From the NCBI GenBank assembly GCA_902777835.1, contig CACYVC010000005.1, positions 1 through 64,000 of the forward strand: a stretch of 64,000 nt of DNA. The letters run 5' to 3'. Shown here piece after piece: positions 1-7,388 of the stretch (within the stretch, counting starts at the first letter, position 1; each line of letters begins with the position of its first letter). Made by a program: the position numbers and the translations under genes. The notes below the pieces were generated by a model that searched no databases, was not told where the DNA came from, and saw only the letters and a list, made by a program, of their open reading frames with translations. Source of the stretch: an uncultured Bacteroidales bacterium (lineage in GTDB: Bacteria; Bacteroidota; Bacteroidia; Bacteroidales; Muribaculaceae).

Positions 1-770
1 TTTTGGCTGCTGCTGAAGGTCGCTGTGCCAAAGTAGGAGTAGTTTGTGAAACTATTAATTGGGTTGATGCCATAACCAATCGTCATCGTTGAATAGGTGA
101 GCAAAGTGAATGATTTCACATTGTACATGGCAAATGCAGTTTCGCTACCAGTGCGTAGAAGCAGTGCCGAACCGTCGCTTGTCACACTAGAAAATCGTGA
201 CAATGCACTGCCGTTGTCACTATAAACGTAAACTCGTGAGTGGTGAAACACGATTTTTTCATTGGTCGTGCTGCTGCAAGATATTGCGGGGTTAGAATTA
301 CCATAATGGTGCATATAAAATGTAGCATGGTCAAAAGTCACGGTAGCGCCATCAGTGGCATATAGGCAATTAGCATCACCATCGGTCCCGTAAACATCTA
401 CCCGCATTAAAGCCTCGCAAGTGAAAGTGGTGTTGGCCTCTAACCGGATTGGAGCACAAGTAGTTGAACTCAAATAACTATCGCTTGTTTCAAACATTAC
501 TGTCAAACCATCGCAATTCTCATTATAAATGCATCGGTTGTCGTTGCCGGTGCGCACTATTTTCACGTTTTTGAGTGTCACCGTCTTGGTTGAAGGATTA
601 TATACCACCGAGTAAGGCTGGCTTTCGTCGTTGGCTTTTATGTTAGAACCTCTCACATTGGTATAGTTGTCGCTATTGACCGCTACACCACCAATCTTGA
701 AGCCATAATAGTCCGACGCTTGAGCTGTAATTGCTAGAATTAATGACAAAATGATGAATATTTTTTTCAT
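1..770 (-). CDS. Secreted protein of unknown function, 3' end outside the window
   Basis: An open frame runs from an ATG at 770 to the window edge, 256 codons without a stop. The first 19 residues (MKKIFIILSLILAITAQAS) are a clear Sec signal peptide. The visible part is rich in Ser, Thr, Asn and Tyr with short alternating hydrophobic stretches, as in beta-sheet or beta-helix surface proteins. I recognise no catalytic motif and no family. A TAnnTTTG box lies 37 bases upstream, so it starts its own transcript. It is divergent from the EamA transporter at 905. The function is unknown; the C-terminus, which might carry a sorting domain, is not in the window. Confidence 0.75.
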   Translation of the reverse strand, partial: MKKIFIILSLILAITAQASDYYGFKIGGVAVNSDNYTNVRGSNIKANDESQPYSVVYNPSTKTVTLKNVKIVRTGNDNRCIYNENCDGLTVMFETSDSYLSSTTCAPIRLEANTTFTCEALMRVDVYGTDGDANCLYATDGATVTFDHATFYMHHYGNSNPAISCSSTTNEKIVFHHSRVYVYSDNGSALSRFSSVTSDGSALLLRTGSETAFAMYNVKSFTLLTYSTMTIGYGINPINSFTNYSYFGTATFSSSQ

Positions 771-806
771 ATTGTGAGTATATTTTATATCATGAATTTT
801 ATTGCA

Positions 807-814
807 CAAATTTA
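807..814 (-). promoter_or_regulatory. Promoter -7 box for the secreted protein gene
   Basis: TAAATTTG on the minus strand matches the Bacteroidota sigma-ABfr -7 consensus TAnnTTTG and lies 37 bases before the ATG at 770. Confidence 0.6.
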
Positions 815-877
815 GTTATATTTTTCAATTAATAAAAAAAGTAATTATAAAAAAGTGTATAACTGAGAGAAAATTCG

Positions 878-885
878 TACCTTTG
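878..885 (+). promoter_or_regulatory. Promoter -7 box for the EamA transporter
   Basis: TACCTTTG matches TAnnTTTG and ends 19 bases before the ATG at 905, predicting a very short leader. No convincing -33 TTTG is seen at the usual distance. Confidence 0.6.
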
Positions 886-904
886 CACCCCAAAATCGGG
901 TACC

Positions 905-1780
905 ATGTGGATTTTACTGGCAGTGATATCATCGATTAGCCTGGGGTTCTTTGATGTGTTCAAAAAACTCTCGCTAGAGCGCAACAACGTGTATGTTGTG
1001 CTATTCATCAACGTGTTGCTGTGCACAGTGCTGGTGAGTCCGCTCATAGTTATGTCGCTAATGGGCAATGAGAATTGCTCGCTCTCAGCACATGGACACA
1101 TGCTGATTTTCATAAAGTCGGCAATCGTGACGCTATCGTGGTTACTAGGCTTCATGTCAATTAAATATCTACCTCTTAGCATCAGCGGTTCTATCAATGC
1201 CGCTCGCCCCATCCTTGTACTGGTGGGTGCCATCGCCATCTTTGGCGAGAGCCCTAACGCCATTCAGTGGGTAGGTATCATACTTGGCTTTGTGTCGCTG
1301 ATGTGGGTGGGATTCATTGGCCGCAAGGAGAAGACTGAAAAAGGTCTTGGCATCTGGATTGTGCTAGGAGTCATGTCGATAGTTCTATGGGCAGCAAGTG
1401 GTCTATATGATAAGTGGCTCCTAACCAACGGCTATACCCCACTGGCTATCGAGGCGTGGTATCCCTTCTATCAAACGCTTATCATGGCAGTAGTGGTGTC
1501 GGCAATCCATAAAGGTAAATTCAATCTTGACTCGTTCCACTGGAACAAGAACATCATTGTCATCTCCATTTTCATAGTTATCGCCGACTTGAGCTATTTC
1601 TTCAGCCTCTCTTATCCTGAGTCGCTGGTGTCGATAGCCTCTATGATACGCCGTGGCAGCTCACTCGTGGCATTTTTCTACGGCGCAATAGCCCTCAAAG
1701 AGAAAAACCTGCGACTCAAGATTATCGACCAGATAATCCTAATCGCAGGTATGACCTTGATTATTATAGGAAGTCTGTAG
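905..1780 (+). CDS. EamA/DMT-family membrane transporter
   Basis: 291 residues, almost entirely hydrophobic, with about ten predicted membrane helices in two repeated halves of roughly 140 residues each, the layout of the drug/metabolite transporter (EamA) superfamily. The N-terminus (MWILLAVISSISLGFFDVFK) is the first helix of the first EamA repeat. Its substrate cannot be told from sequence; family members export amino acids, sugars or small drugs. The ATG at 905 fits a promoter box ending at 885. It is a single-gene unit facing the long minus-strand operon that ends at 1869. The stop codon is followed at once by a heptamer array and a hairpin. Confidence 0.85.
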   Translation: MWILLAVISSISLGFFDVFKKLSLERNNVYVVLFINVLLCTVLVSPLIVMSLMGNENCSLSAHGHMLIFIKSAIVTLSWLLGFMSIKYLPLSISGSINAARPILVLVGAIAIFGESPNAIQWVGIILGFVSLMWVGFIGRKEKTEKGLGIWIVLGVMSIVLWAASGLYDKWLLTNGYTPLAIEAWYPFYQTLIMAVVVSAIHKGKFNLDSFHWNKNIIVISIFIVIADLSYFFSLSYPESLVSIASMIRRGSSLVAFFYGAIALKEKNLRLKIIDQIILIAGMTLIIIGSL

Positions 1781-1814
1781 GTTAAGTAGTAAGTAGTGAG
1801 AAGTGAGAAATAGG
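1780..1814. repeat. Heptamer tandem array, left half of a composite element
   Basis: Five consecutive 7-bp words in one register, ending in AAG, GAG or AGG (such as TAGTAAG, TAGTGAG, AAGTGAG). The array begins at the last base of the EamA stop codon. With the hairpin at 1826-1841 and the array at 1844-1878 it forms an array-hairpin-array element between two convergent genes. Confidence 0.65.
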
Positions 1815-1825
1815 CACAAAAACAT

Positions 1826-1841
1826 AAGCCGCATGCGGCTT
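1826..1841. terminator. Hairpin between convergent genes, likely bidirectional terminator
   Basis: AAGCCGCATGCGGCTT is a perfect 16-bp palindrome, giving a 6-bp stem with a CATG loop. It sits midway between the stops at 1780 (+) and 1869 (-). There is no long T-tract, so termination is an inference from position. Confidence 0.5.
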
Positions 1842-1843
1842 CG

Positions 1844-1878
1844 CTTAACACTTAAAACTTAACTCATTCTACTTAACA
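1844..1878. repeat. Heptamer tandem array, right half of a composite element
   Basis: Five 7-bp words in register, mostly CTTAACA and CTTAAAA, in inverse orientation to the array at 1780. The last words contain the stop codon and final residues (Val-Lys) of the HD::RpiB gene, so the repeat has reached into coding sequence. Confidence 0.65.
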
Positions 1879-2963
1879 GCGATTTTGTCCACTCGTTTCT
1901 GGTGGCGGCCTCCTTCAAACTCTGTTGAGAGGAATGTTTTTACCATCTCGAGAGCTTCTTCATTTGTGACAAAACGTCCTGGCATGGCTAGAACATTAGC
2001 ATCGTTGTGCTGGCGGGCAAGGCGCGCCAATTCTGGTTGCCAGCACAATGCTGAGCGAATGCCCTGATGCTTGTTGAGGGTGATGTTAATGCCCTCGCCA
2101 CTGCCGCACACAGCAATGCCTGGGTAGCATTCGCCACTCTCCACTGCCAAGGCACAAGGATGAGCGAAATCGGGGTAGTCACAACTATCCTCGTTATAGG
2201 TACCAAAGTCTTTATACTCAATGTTGTTCTCCTTGAGGTATTCAATCACTGCTTGCTTGGTGGCAAAGCCGGCATGGTCGCTGCACAGTGCCACAGGAAC
2301 GCCTGGTTTTAAGATTGTTGTCATATCATTATGTTTTATTAGTGAGTCATATATTTCATCAAATTTCTCTCTGAGAGCAGCGCCGTCATGAAGCAGGCTA
2401 CGAAACTCCTGCAAGCGTTGAGCGTTGACCGACTCAGGAATCCACAATTTTAGATAGCCACCCTCGTCATATTTCTCAGCCATGTGCTCCAAAAAACGTT
2501 CATAGTTCTCCTCCTTGTTGAGGTTAGGATAATGCTTAAATGAGAACTGGATGGTGCGACGCACTATGGTGTCGCCATCTATCTGCCTATCGGCCTCGGC
2601 AACAATGCGGCCATAGATGGAACGTGGATCGTGGTCGCTTGAGGCACGGTGATCCTCGGCAGCTTGGGCTATGGTCTCTATCTCCTCGGCTGTGAACCAC
2701 TGTAGCAGTCGTTGGTCTTCACGGATGATGCGTGCGCTCTCGGTGTGATGAACCTTGCGCCCCACCTCCAGACCCAAGTCATGATAAGCCGCTGCCACAA
2801 GCAGCATGGCACGGTTAACGCTTGGATAATACTGCGCCAGATTTTGACTCTCCTGCATCACATAATGCACATGGTCACGGCGATGCCCAGCATCGAAGGC
2901 GTCATATCTTGGCACTATCTCCTGCTCGAGGAAGGATGCTATCTCGTTGTATTTTTCGTTCAT
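1869..2963 (-). CDS. rpiB: HD-domain protein fused to ribose-5-phosphate isomerase B
   Basis: 364 residues with two domains. Residues 1-205 form an HD-superfamily hydrolase domain: an N-terminal HRRDHVHYV segment, the metal-binding HD pair in AAAYHDLGL, and the downstream DHRASSDHD and EADRQID stretches. Residues 214-364 are a complete RpiB, which interconverts ribose 5-phosphate and ribulose 5-phosphate: the SDHAGF motif, the catalytic cysteine in CGSGEG, the QHNDANVL segment and a basic C-terminus. A methionine (codon at 2322-2324) begins the RpiB part, so a separate internal start is possible, but I see no ribosome site and the frame is unbroken. The start overlaps the lpxB stop by four bases (ATGA). 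It is the last gene of the long operon. The role of the HD part is unknown. Confidence 0.88.
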   Translation of the reverse strand: MNEKYNEIASFLEQEIVPRYDAFDAGHRRDHVHYVMQESQNLAQYYPSVNRAMLLVAAAYHDLGLEVGRKVHHTESARIIREDQRLLQWFTAEEIETIAQAAEDHRASSDHDPRSIYGRIVAEADRQIDGDTIVRRTIQFSFKHYPNLNKEENYERFLEHMAEKYDEGGYLKLWIPESVNAQRLQEFRSLLHDGAALREKFDEIYDSLIKHNDMTTILKPGVPVALCSDHAGFATKQAVIEYLKENNIEYKDFGTYNEDSCDYPDFAHPCALAVESGECYPGIAVCGSGEGINITLNKHQGIRSALCWQPELARLARQHNDANVLAMPGRFVTNEEALEMVKTFLSTEFEGGRHQKRVDKIAVK

Positions 2964-4090
2964 TTCAATTGTCCTATTATGCGCTCTGCGGTTATCAATG
3001 CGCAGTCTTTATCAGTTAGTATCTCAGCCATGCGCTGATAGCCATCAAGCATCTCCTGACGCTCGGAGCCGTCATTGAGCAATTTTGTAAGCCATCCATC
3101 CACGCTCTCCACCGAGCAGTTGTGCAACAGCAATTCAGGGATCAACCGTGCATCAGCAATGAGATTGGGCAAGGTCACATATTTTCCCTTGATGAGTTTT
3201 CTGTAGAACCAATATACCCGCTTGCTACCATTCATGCGGTAGCAAGCCACCTGAGGAGTGCCTAGTAGAGCAGTTTCAAGGGTGGCAGTGCCCGATGTCA
3301 CTATCGCCACACGGGCATTATGCACCAACTCAAAAGTCTGGTCACGAAGCACTGGAATATTGTTATCGCCTATAACCTCTTTATACAACTCATCATCAAT
3401 GCTTGGGGCACCAGCAACCACCGCCTGACAGTCGCCATGAATGCGTGCCGCAGCAAGCATCGTTGGCAAGTTGTCGCGAATCTCTTTCTTGCGCGAACCA
3501 GGAACTATAGCAATGATCTGTTTCTCGAAATCGAGACCATTGTCTTTACAAAACGCGGCAACGGGGCGCATCTTGGCAACGGCAGTTGCAATCTCCTTCA
3601 CCGTTGGGTTGCCCACATATTCCACCTCATAATCGTGCTTAAGGTAAAACTCAGTCTCAAAGGGCAAAATCGAGAACATGCGCTGCACATATCGCTTAAT
3701 ATCCTTCACGCGGTATTCTTTCCACGCCCACACCTTTGGAGAGATAAAATAGAACACAGGTATTCCCTGCTGTTTTGCCCATTTCGCCATCTTAAGGTTG
3801 AACGACGGATAGTCGATAAGAATCAGGGCATCTGGGCGATTGTCGGTCATAGCATGCTTGGCACGTTTCATAACCCCCAAAATGCTACCTAGATGTTTTA
3901 TCACCTCGATAAAGCCCATGAACGCCATGTCACGATAATGGATGAGCGGTTCGCGGCCAGCACTGCGAGCCATCAAGTCACCGCCAAGAAAGTCAAACTG
4001 CGCCTGACTGTCCTTCTCTTTGAGCGCCTCGATGAGTGCACTGCCATGAATATCACCCGAAGCCTCGCCTGCTATGATAAAATATTTCAT
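2960..4090 (-). CDS. lpxB: Lipid-A-disaccharide synthase
   Basis: 376 residues, normal length for LpxB (glycosyltransferase family 19), which joins UDP-2,3-diacylglucosamine to lipid X to make the lipid A disaccharide at the inner membrane. Seen directly: the N-terminal GEASGDIHGSALI motif, the central PGSRKKEI segment, the TSGTATLETALLG nucleotide-binding motif near residue 265, and the conserved YRMNGSKRVYWF...YVTLPNLI block. It lies 30 bases after the flippase gene and overlaps the HD::RpiB gene by ATGA, so the three are co-transcribed. The flippase next door suggests a shared envelope-glycolipid theme. Confidence 0.95.
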   Translation of the reverse strand: MKYFIIAGEASGDIHGSALIEALKEKDSQAQFDFLGGDLMARSAGREPLIHYRDMAFMGFIEVIKHLGSILGVMKRAKHAMTDNRPDALILIDYPSFNLKMAKWAKQQGIPVFYFISPKVWAWKEYRVKDIKRYVQRMFSILPFETEFYLKHDYEVEYVGNPTVKEIATAVAKMRPVAAFCKDNGLDFEKQIIAIVPGSRKKEIRDNLPTMLAAARIHGDCQAVVAGAPSIDDELYKEVIGDNNIPVLRDQTFELVHNARVAIVTSGTATLETALLGTPQVACYRMNGSKRVYWFYRKLIKGKYVTLPNLIADARLIPELLLHNCSVESVDGWLTKLLNDGSERQEMLDGYQRMAEILTDKDCALITAERIIGQLK

Positions 4091-4120
4091 TAATGAGTTA
4101 TTATTTCTTGTTATTAGTCG

Positions 4121-5554
4121 TCATTTCACCCAAGCACGATAAGCCAATCGCAAACAGAAAGGAGCTGCTACTGCAAACACTATCAATGCCAAGTACCACA
4201 TCCCCAGTTGCATTGCCATGACTGCCACAACGCACACAAGCAAGGTTGCTGCCAAGTTGCGATAGCACTTGACACTCAACGTGAGATGATAAACCTTGAA
4301 ATATACCACACCAACAATTATGGTGTAGATGAGATACCATGCAAAGTAGGCATAACCCAAACCATCAATGTCCCATAATATGAAACAAACAATGTTGAGC
4401 GCCAAGCCCATCACAGCACTCAGCGACTCTGTGATAAGATACACCTTGCCGTCACCCTTTGCAAGCATAACAAATGCCATGCACCACGACATTGCACGCA
4501 ACACGGTTCCAACAACGCCCCAAGAAATAAAGGTAATGATTACCTCAAACTCCTTGCTATAGAGCAGCCACACTAGCTGAGAGCGCAATAAGATGAACGC
4601 CAATAGGCATGGCGTTAGAACCATAAAAGCAATATTTATCTCCTGAGAGACAAAGACACGAATGCGACGAGCACTATTTGCCACACGTGACAAACGAGGG
4701 TAAAATTCCATACCCAAAGCGGCAAACACCAAACCAGCATATTTGACTATGAGCGTGTATCCCGCTTGGTAAAATCCTACTGAATCGGTGCCGCTATAGA
4801 TATTGAGCCATGACACAAAGGCATAGGATGCAAGCATCGCCACAAACGAGCCAAGCGTCATGAACACACCAAGTTTAATGAATCCAGCGCCCATCTTCTC
4901 TGTATCTCGAGGAGACACCTCAGCGGGAGGATATTCTTTGTCTTTATATATAAAAGCCGCCACAACCACACACAACGCATATGCAATGATTGACGGCAGC
5001 ACACTATCCTCACGAAGGAAATAAAAAAGTGGTATGGAGATTAACAGACCGCCAAGTACTCCACTCACCGTGACTCGCGCCAGGCGTTTTAGCTTCGACA
5101 ATCCCTGAAGCACGGCATACTCGCCATTGGTCAGTGCCATAAACAGAACTGCAGCAGCCAAAGCCATGAAATGCCACTCGTGGGAATAGTCGCCAAAAGA
5201 GAAATGGCTAAGGAACGGTGCCATGCCCATAGTAATCAACGCACCGCCAAGTCCTAACCACAGCGACCAGCGACGCACCACAGTGATAATGCGTGCTATA
5301 AGTGTAGCATCGCGCTGCTCCACTGCCATCGAGATGTCGCGCACACTACTATTGCGAACGCCAAGATTGGTGGCAGTATTCATCATCTCCAGGGCCTGGT
5401 TATAGATGCCAAACAGGCCCACTCCCAGCGGACCTATCCACATCGCCACAAGCTTAGTGCGGATTATCGAACATAAAATCGTCAAGACCTGAACACCTCC
5501 AAAGATGCCCATTGCCTTGAGTATCACCTTCGATAATCCTTCACGCTTGCTCAT
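4121..5554 (-). CDS. Polysaccharide/O-antigen flippase (Wzx/MATE-like)
   Basis: 477 residues with about 12 to 14 membrane helices. The N-terminal pattern (GGVQVLTILCSIIRTKLVAMWIGPLGVGLFG) is that of the polysaccharide-biosynthesis branch of the MOP flippase superfamily, closest in style to O-antigen/ECA translocases. These flip undecaprenyl-linked glycans across the inner membrane. There is no glycosyltransferase cluster beside it, so it may serve an orphan glycan or a locus elsewhere. The start at 5554 leaves 49 bases to the upstream GNAT-like gene, and that spacer is filled by a 9-bp tandem repeat. Confidence 0.85.
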   Translation of the reverse strand: MSKREGLSKVILKAMGIFGGVQVLTILCSIIRTKLVAMWIGPLGVGLFGIYNQALEMMNTATNLGVRNSSVRDISMAVEQRDATLIARIITVVRRWSLWLGLGGALITMGMAPFLSHFSFGDYSHEWHFMALAAAVLFMALTNGEYAVLQGLSKLKRLARVTVSGVLGGLLISIPLFYFLREDSVLPSIIAYALCVVVAAFIYKDKEYPPAEVSPRDTEKMGAGFIKLGVFMTLGSFVAMLASYAFVSWLNIYSGTDSVGFYQAGYTLIVKYAGLVFAALGMEFYPRLSRVANSARRIRVFVSQEINIAFMVLTPCLLAFILLRSQLVWLLYSKEFEVIITFISWGVVGTVLRAMSWCMAFVMLAKGDGKVYLITESLSAVMGLALNIVCFILWDIDGLGYAYFAWYLIYTIIVGVVYFKVYHLTLSVKCYRNLAATLLVCVVAVMAMQLGMWYLALIVFAVAAPFCLRLAYRAWVK

Positions 5555-5607
5555 AATTCTTAGTTTCCTAGTGATTCTAGATTTTCTGGAAATTCTAGAG
5601 TATCTAG
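5555..5607. repeat. Nonamer tandem array between two operon genes
   Basis: About six consecutive units of 8 to 9 bases ending in CTAG or CTGG (such as TGATTCTAG, AAATTCTAG, AGTATCTAG) fill the whole spacer. The last unit contains the TAG stop codon of the upstream gene at 5604-5606. It resembles the 7-bp arrays elsewhere in the window but with period 9. Confidence 0.6.
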
Positions 5608-6548
5608 AGCTTAACTTTAAACACTTGATACACTATGCCTCTCCCCCCCATGCGGCACTTTTGGCGCACTAGACCTTCGTTGAGATACAGACCACCGTTC
5701 TCGGTAGAGATACCAAAGTCGAAATAGCGATAGCCAGCCTGTGACGATTTCTTGATAAGATTATCGAAGAGCAACGTCAGAGCCTTGAGTTCACGCCCAT
5801 GCTCGGTTGAGGCTATGTACTGGCAGTGAGCAACCTCGTTGCCACAATAGTACATCACTACACCAGCCAGTATCTCATCGCCTAGCATTGCGGTGTATAG
5901 TTTTATGTTCTCAGGGAAACGAGAGTGAAGAAGCAATATCTCGTCAAGCGAATGAACTGGATGTCTGTCATACTTCTCCATCAATAATGCATCGAGCACA
6001 TCCCAGTAACCCTGCCAGTCACCTGACTCCTTTACTTCTACCCCACTCTTAAGAGCCAAATTAACATTACGCTTGTTGCCACGGTCAAAAGGCAGTGGTT
6101 CATCAAGGTCTATAGTTGTAGAAATGTTGCTCTCGGCAAGCACTCCACCAGCTCTAAAGATGGTGTAAAGGTCTTCCTCGCAGGGATAGCGATGATAGAT
6201 GTGAGGCACTGGCTTATAGACAATCTCCTCAATGCCCTCATCTTGGAGAAACTGCACCGAGGCCTCCCACACCTCCATCATAGTGGTGGCATCAAAATGG
6301 CGCAGAGGCACCAACCAACTGCCGTAGGTAAGTCCGCGGTGACTATATAGCGTGTTGCCCTTGCGACAAGCAGGAAGAACGGCAACAATATTTTCGCCAT
6401 CACGCGCAACCAGCGAAAAATCGACAAAACGGTCGCTATGATAGTCCATATAGTCGCGCAAGTGCAGGAACGTGCCATTACGTGAGTTTCTCACAGCATC
6501 ATCCCATTCATGCTTACTCTGAGCAGTGTATTTCTCAATTGTAATCAT
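5604..6548 (-). CDS. FemAB/GNAT-like acyltransferase-fold protein
   Basis: 314 residues. The opening (MITIEKYTAQSKHEWDDAVR then NGTFLHLRDYMDYHSDRF) and the later segments PACRKGNTLYSHRGLTYGSW and GYRYFDFGISTENGG are typical of the FemAB-related, GNAT-fold family, which transfers aminoacyl or acyl groups to cell-wall or glycan precursors. The specific acceptor is unknown. It has no signal peptide, so it is cytoplasmic. It lies two bases after the DUF4292 lipoprotein gene and just before the flippase, which suggests it modifies an envelope glycan before export; this is inference from context only. Confidence 0.7.
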   Translation of the reverse strand: MITIEKYTAQSKHEWDDAVRNSRNGTFLHLRDYMDYHSDRFVDFSLVARDGENIVAVLPACRKGNTLYSHRGLTYGSWLVPLRHFDATTMMEVWEASVQFLQDEGIEEIVYKPVPHIYHRYPCEEDLYTIFRAGGVLAESNISTTIDLDEPLPFDRGNKRNVNLALKSGVEVKESGDWQGYWDVLDALLMEKYDRHPVHSLDEILLLHSRFPENIKLYTAMLGDEILAGVVMYYCGNEVAHCQYIASTEHGRELKALTLLFDNLIKKSSQAGYRYFDFGISTENGGLYLNEGLVRQKCRMGGRGIVYQVFKVKL

Positions 6549-6550
6549 TA

Positions 6551-7381
6551 TCAGCTACCACCCAATAGTTTCATTATATCTTTGCCCTCAATGCGCTTGT
6601 AGTTCTTAGGAATATTGGTGTCGATGGTGAAACTTTCATTCCAATTGATGTCCTTGTATTCCATTTCAAGCTTCAGCGAATTGCCGTTGAGTTTTGTCGC
6701 AACATTGGCTTTGGTAGCCACTTTTCCTGCTACGCTGCCCTGCACCTTGCCGTAGGTCACACTATAGGTTGAAGCACCCGAGCTGCTTGGAATCACATTG
6801 AGCGACACGATGTTGTTGCGGCTGTCATAAACAAAATTATAGTCAAAACCATTGAACTGATTTTTAGGCGTCAATATCACCTTGTTGTCCTTCACCGAAA
6901 TCGTGAAATCATCTTTCAAGTCTTGTGTCAATGATCCTTTGCCAAGCTCGAATGCGCGACCTAAGAAGATGTCTTGCAAGGCGCCCACAGTAACTGGTAT
7001 GCCATTGGTGAGTAACGACGCTTTCTCAAGGATATAGCGCTTGTGCAGTTTATCAACAAGCAATATCGAGTCGCCATTAATCACCATCTTAGCGGCCTCA
7101 ATGCCCAGCACTGGCCGCACCGACACATAGATACTCTTATTCCTGATCATCTTCATCTGCATCGAAGAACTCAGGGACTTGCTACCAGAGCCTATCTCCA
7201 CATTGCCGCCACTCTTAAAGGTGCGCCAATCGGCCTGATAGAACGCCGACATGTCAACGTTTTCGTTAGTCACTGTCACTGGAACATTGTCATCATCGTT
7301 CTTAACAATTTTCTTTGAGCACGATGCTAATGCCACAATGGTGAACAACAATAATGCAATCTTAAATGAATATCTTTTCAT
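6551..7381 (-). CDS. DUF4292-type lipoprotein
   Basis: 276 residues from the preferred ATG at 7381, which opens the signal sequence MKRYSFKIALLLFTIVALAS with lipobox Cys next (LASC). A longer frame begins at 7417 but would put a basic stretch before the signal peptide and would overlap the TPR gene. The body, with SSSMQMKMIRNKSIYVSVRP and IEAAKMVINGDSILLVDKLHKR, matches the DUF4292 family, a LolA/LolB-like fold proposed to act in outer-membrane lipid or lipoprotein handling in Bacteroidota. It follows the TPR gene by seven bases. The dut, TPR, DUF4292 order is, as I recall, common in Bacteroidales. Confidence 0.8.
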   Translation of the reverse strand: MKRYSFKIALLLFTIVALASCSKKIVKNDDDNVPVTVTNENVDMSAFYQADWRTFKSGGNVEIGSGSKSLSSSMQMKMIRNKSIYVSVRPVLGIEAAKMVINGDSILLVDKLHKRYILEKASLLTNGIPVTVGALQDIFLGRAFELGKGSLTQDLKDDFTISVKDNKVILTPKNQFNGFDYNFVYDSRNNIVSLNVIPSSSGASTYSVTYGKVQGSVAGKVATKANVATKLNGNSLKLEMEYKDINWNESFTIDTNIPKNYKRIEGKDIMKLLGGS

Positions 7382-7388
7382 CCTTAAT

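Noticed and set aside
1780-1878. CRISPR array
   Set aside because: The repeat units are 7 bp and have no spacers between them, and no cas gene is present.
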